Below, one piece after another: positions 5,503-7,048 of a stretch of DNA of 7,048 nucleotides. The first letter of the stretch is position 1; each line of letters opens with the position of its first letter. The stretch comes from Caldithrix sp. RBG_13_44_9 (GTDB lineage Bacteria; Calditrichota; Calditrichia; RBG-13-44-9): positions 1,550 through 8,597 of the forward strand of contig MESS01000145.1 of the NCBI GenBank assembly GCA_001771055.1, read 5' to 3'. The notes below the pieces were generated by a model. That model had not been told where the DNA came from. It made no database searches and saw nothing but the letters and a program-made list of their open reading frames with translations. The translations under genes and the position numbers were made by a program.

Positions 5503-6885
5503 ATGAGCATGCATTTAGAAAAAAAAGCAGAACTGAATAGAGCACAGTTAAAGGGAACCCGGATTGCGGTACTGGGGGCAGCCCGCAGCGGTATAGCTGT
5601 CTCGAAACTATTGGTGAGTGCCGGAGCCTCGGTCCTTTTAAGCGAGGTAAAACCCGCCAGTCAATTAACAGTGGATCTGACGAGTTTGCAGAAAGCGGGT
5701 ATTGCGGTGGAAACCGGAAAACATTCGGAAGCCGTTCTGGAGTCAGCTCTCATCTGCATCAGCCCGGGATTACCCCTGGACATTCCCATTCTTAAACAGG
5801 CTCAGCAGAAAGGAATTCCCATTGTAGGAGAGATCGAAATCGCTTCCTGGTTCTGTAAATCTCCGATCTTTGCCATAACCGGATCCAATGGCAAAACTAC
5901 CACCACCACCCTGGCCGGTCAAATATTTAAGAAAAATGAACCATCCACGGTAGTAGCCGGGAATATCGGAAATCCTTTTTCTGAATTTATGCTGAATAAA
6001 GAGCAGCCGGCTTATGTGATCCTGGAAATCAGCAGTTTTCAGCTGGAAACGATCTGCAGCTTTCATCCCCGGATTGCGGTGCTGATGAATCTTACTGCCA
6101 ATCATCTGGATAGATATCCTGATTTTGATTCTTATGCAGGCGCTAAACTAAATATTTTAATGAATATGTCTGCAGATGACCTGCTGATTTATAATGGTGA
6201 TGATAGCTATCTCTGCAAACACTTAAAAAACAGTAAACCGCGGAAGCTGGTCTTCAGTCAGCGGCCCCATTCTCTGGAGGGAGCTTTCTGGGAACACGAT
6301 ACTATCGTCATTCAAACAGAGAAAAAACAGCAGACGATTCAACTGAAAAAATACCAGCTGCAGGGTCCTCATAACCATTACAACATGATGGTCGCAGCGC
6401 TGCTGGCCCACCTGCAGCATATTCCTGATAAAATTATCGCACTGGAGATTGCAGCGTTCAGCGGGATTGAACACCGCCTGGAATTGGTCCGTGAATTAAA
6501 CCGGATCTCTTTTTTCAATGATTCCAAAGCGACCACGGTTGATTCTTTAAGTTATGCTCTGCAGAGTTTTCCTGGAAATATCATTCTGATTGCCGGTGGT
6601 AAGGATAAGGGAGGGGACTTTAGCGAAGTCAATCAGTTGTTGAAGGAGAGGGTTAAAGTAACGATCCTCATTGGTCAGGCCTCCGAGCGGATGTCGGAGG
6701 CCTGGACGAAAGTCATTCCGGTGTTGCGGGCCAGGACCTTACCGGAAGCAGTTAAAATAGCTTATCACCATGCCTACCCGGGAGATATTGTGCTGTTGTC
6801 CCCGGCCTGTTCCAGTTTTGACATGTTCCGAGATTATGAGGACCGTGGTGAGCAGTTCAAAAAAATTGTGGCAGGATTAAATTAA
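5503..6885 (+). CDS. murD: UDP-MurNAc-L-alanine:D-glutamate ligase MurD
   Basis: This cytoplasmic ATP-dependent ligase adds D-glutamate to UDP-MurNAc-L-Ala, the second amino-acid step of the stem peptide. It has 460 residues, normal for MurD. The N-terminal Rossmann-like domain begins IAVLGAARSGIA (21-32), where many homologues read GLGxSG. The P-loop is GSNGKTTTTT (127-136), followed by ISSFQLE (176-182), NLTANHLDRY (196-205), the likely carbamylated K215 in YAGAKLNIL, EHRLE (323-327), NDSKATT (339-345), GGKDKG (365-370) and LLSPACSSFDMF..YEDRG (431-449). ATG 5503 has GAGAGA (5489-5494) 8 nt upstream. ATG 5509 is two codons later and cannot be excluded. About 17 residues precede the Rossmann strand, slightly more than usual, and no later start codon exists there. 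A perfect 11-bp inverted repeat lies at 6676-6704. The last stop base is the first base of ftsW. Confidence 0.98.
   Translation: MSMHLEKKAELNRAQLKGTRIAVLGAARSGIAVSKLLVSAGASVLLSEVKPASQLTVDLTSLQKAGIAVETGKHSEAVLESALICISPGLPLDIPILKQAQQKGIPIVGEIEIASWFCKSPIFAITGSNGKTTTTTLAGQIFKKNEPSTVVAGNIGNPFSEFMLNKEQPAYVILEISSFQLETICSFHPRIAVLMNLTANHLDRYPDFDSYAGAKLNILMNMSADDLLIYNGDDSYLCKHLKNSKPRKLVFSQRPHSLEGAFWEHDTIVIQTEKKQQTIQLKKYQLQGPHNHYNMMVAALLAHLQHIPDKIIALEIAAFSGIEHRLELVRELNRISFFNDSKATTVDSLSYALQSFPGNIILIAGGKDKGGDFSEVNQLLKERVKVTILIGQASERMSEAWTKVIPVLRARTLPEAVKIAYHHAYPGDIVLLSPACSSFDMFRDYEDRGEQFKKIVAGLN
6676..6704. repeat. Perfect 11-bp inverted repeat within murD
   Basis: Left arm CAGGCCTCCGA (6676-6686), 7-nt loop (6687-6693) and right arm TCGGAGGCCTG (6694-6704) pair perfectly, with a further U-G pair possible at 6675/6705. 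It encodes part of GQASERMSEAW in the C-terminal domain of MurD. No T-run follows on either strand, so it is not a canonical intrinsic terminator. A GC-rich stem of this length should form a stable RNA hairpin; any role is unknown. Confidence 0.85.
6873..6876 (+). promoter_or_regulatory. ftsW ribosome binding site
   Basis: AGGA in the murD Ala-Gly codons lies 8 nt before the ftsW ATG at 6885, which overlaps the murD TAA stop. Good spacing supports this start and coupled translation. Confidence 0.6.
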
Positions 6886-7048
6886 TGCAGCGGCAGCGAT
6901 TGGATCTCTGGATTTTTTATACCGTTCTGGGACTGATGGCTTTCGGCATCATCATGGTCTACAGTTCCAGTGCATTTTATGCAGATAAATTCCGGCAGGA
7001 TCATCTCTTTTACCTTAAGAGACAGTTGTTGTGGGTATTTTCCGGGAT
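6885..7048 (+). CDS. ftsW: SEDS-family septal peptidoglycan polymerase FtsW (3'-truncated by window end)
   Basis: The start of FtsW, the membrane glycosyltransferase that polymerises lipid II at the division septum with FtsI as its cognate transpeptidase. Only 54 codons are visible: MQRQRLDLWIFYTVLGLMAF, then GIIMVYSSSAFYADKF and FYLKRQLLWVFSG. A short basic N-terminus with Asp, a first membrane helix (about 8-26) and the SEDS signature G..MVYSSS, then the F..+Q..W start of the second helix, are the family pattern. ATG overlaps the murD stop as TAATG, with AGGA (6873-6876) 8 nt upstream. The paralogue RodA shares this N-terminus, but the position after murD in a dcw cluster indicates FtsW. 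The catalytic Asp and most helices lie outside the window. Confidence 0.93.
   Translation, partial: MQRQRLDLWIFYTVLGLMAFGIIMVYSSSAFYADKFRQDHLFYLKRQLLWVFSG

Noticed and set aside
6885..7048. RodA instead of FtsW
   Set aside because: The visible N-terminus fits both, but placement directly after murD in a dcw cluster containing ftsI indicates FtsW.

Overview
The window is an uninterrupted piece of a bacterial division and cell wall (dcw) cluster, all on the + strand: ftsI (5' end cut off by the window) - murE - murF - mraY - murD - ftsW (only the first 54 codons). Genes fill the window. The only non-coding bases between them are 13 nt (murE-murF), 2 nt (murF-mraY) and 27 nt (mraY-murD). ftsI/murE and murD/ftsW overlap by 4 nt and 1 nt. 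No internal promoter, terminator, RNA gene, insertion element or CRISPR array could be supported. This is one operon segment lying inside a longer transcription unit.

The genes work together. MurD, MurE and MurF add D-Glu, the diamino acid and D-Ala-D-Ala to the UDP-MurNAc peptide in the cytoplasm. MraY transfers phospho-MurNAc-pentapeptide to undecaprenyl phosphate to make lipid I. After conversion to lipid II (MurG, probably downstream of the window), FtsW polymerises glycan and FtsI cross-links it at the septum. Catalytic motifs are intact in every gene that is complete, and the MurE DNPR motif predicts meso-diaminopimelate peptidoglycan.

The gene order is the classical one also seen in E. 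coli, but FtsI carries a C-terminal tail that looks like two PASTA repeats, which enterobacterial FtsI lacks. The 'GAARSG' nucleotide-binding loop of MurD and the 'KGWHESKVV...LLALLTLTTFK' C-terminus of MraY remind me of the FCB/Calditrichota-like assemblage (Ignavibacteria, Calditrichota, KSB1, Marinimicrobia). This placement is a tentative impression from motifs, not a search result.

I see no novel system. The least expected structure is a perfect 11-bp inverted repeat with a 7-nt loop inside the 3' part of murD, about 180 nt before ftsW. Smaller points are an ATGA start/stop overlap without a visible Shine-Dalgarno at ftsI/murE, a strong Shine-Dalgarno plus TTG inside the end of murE that offers an alternative MurF start, and an A8 tract in murF.
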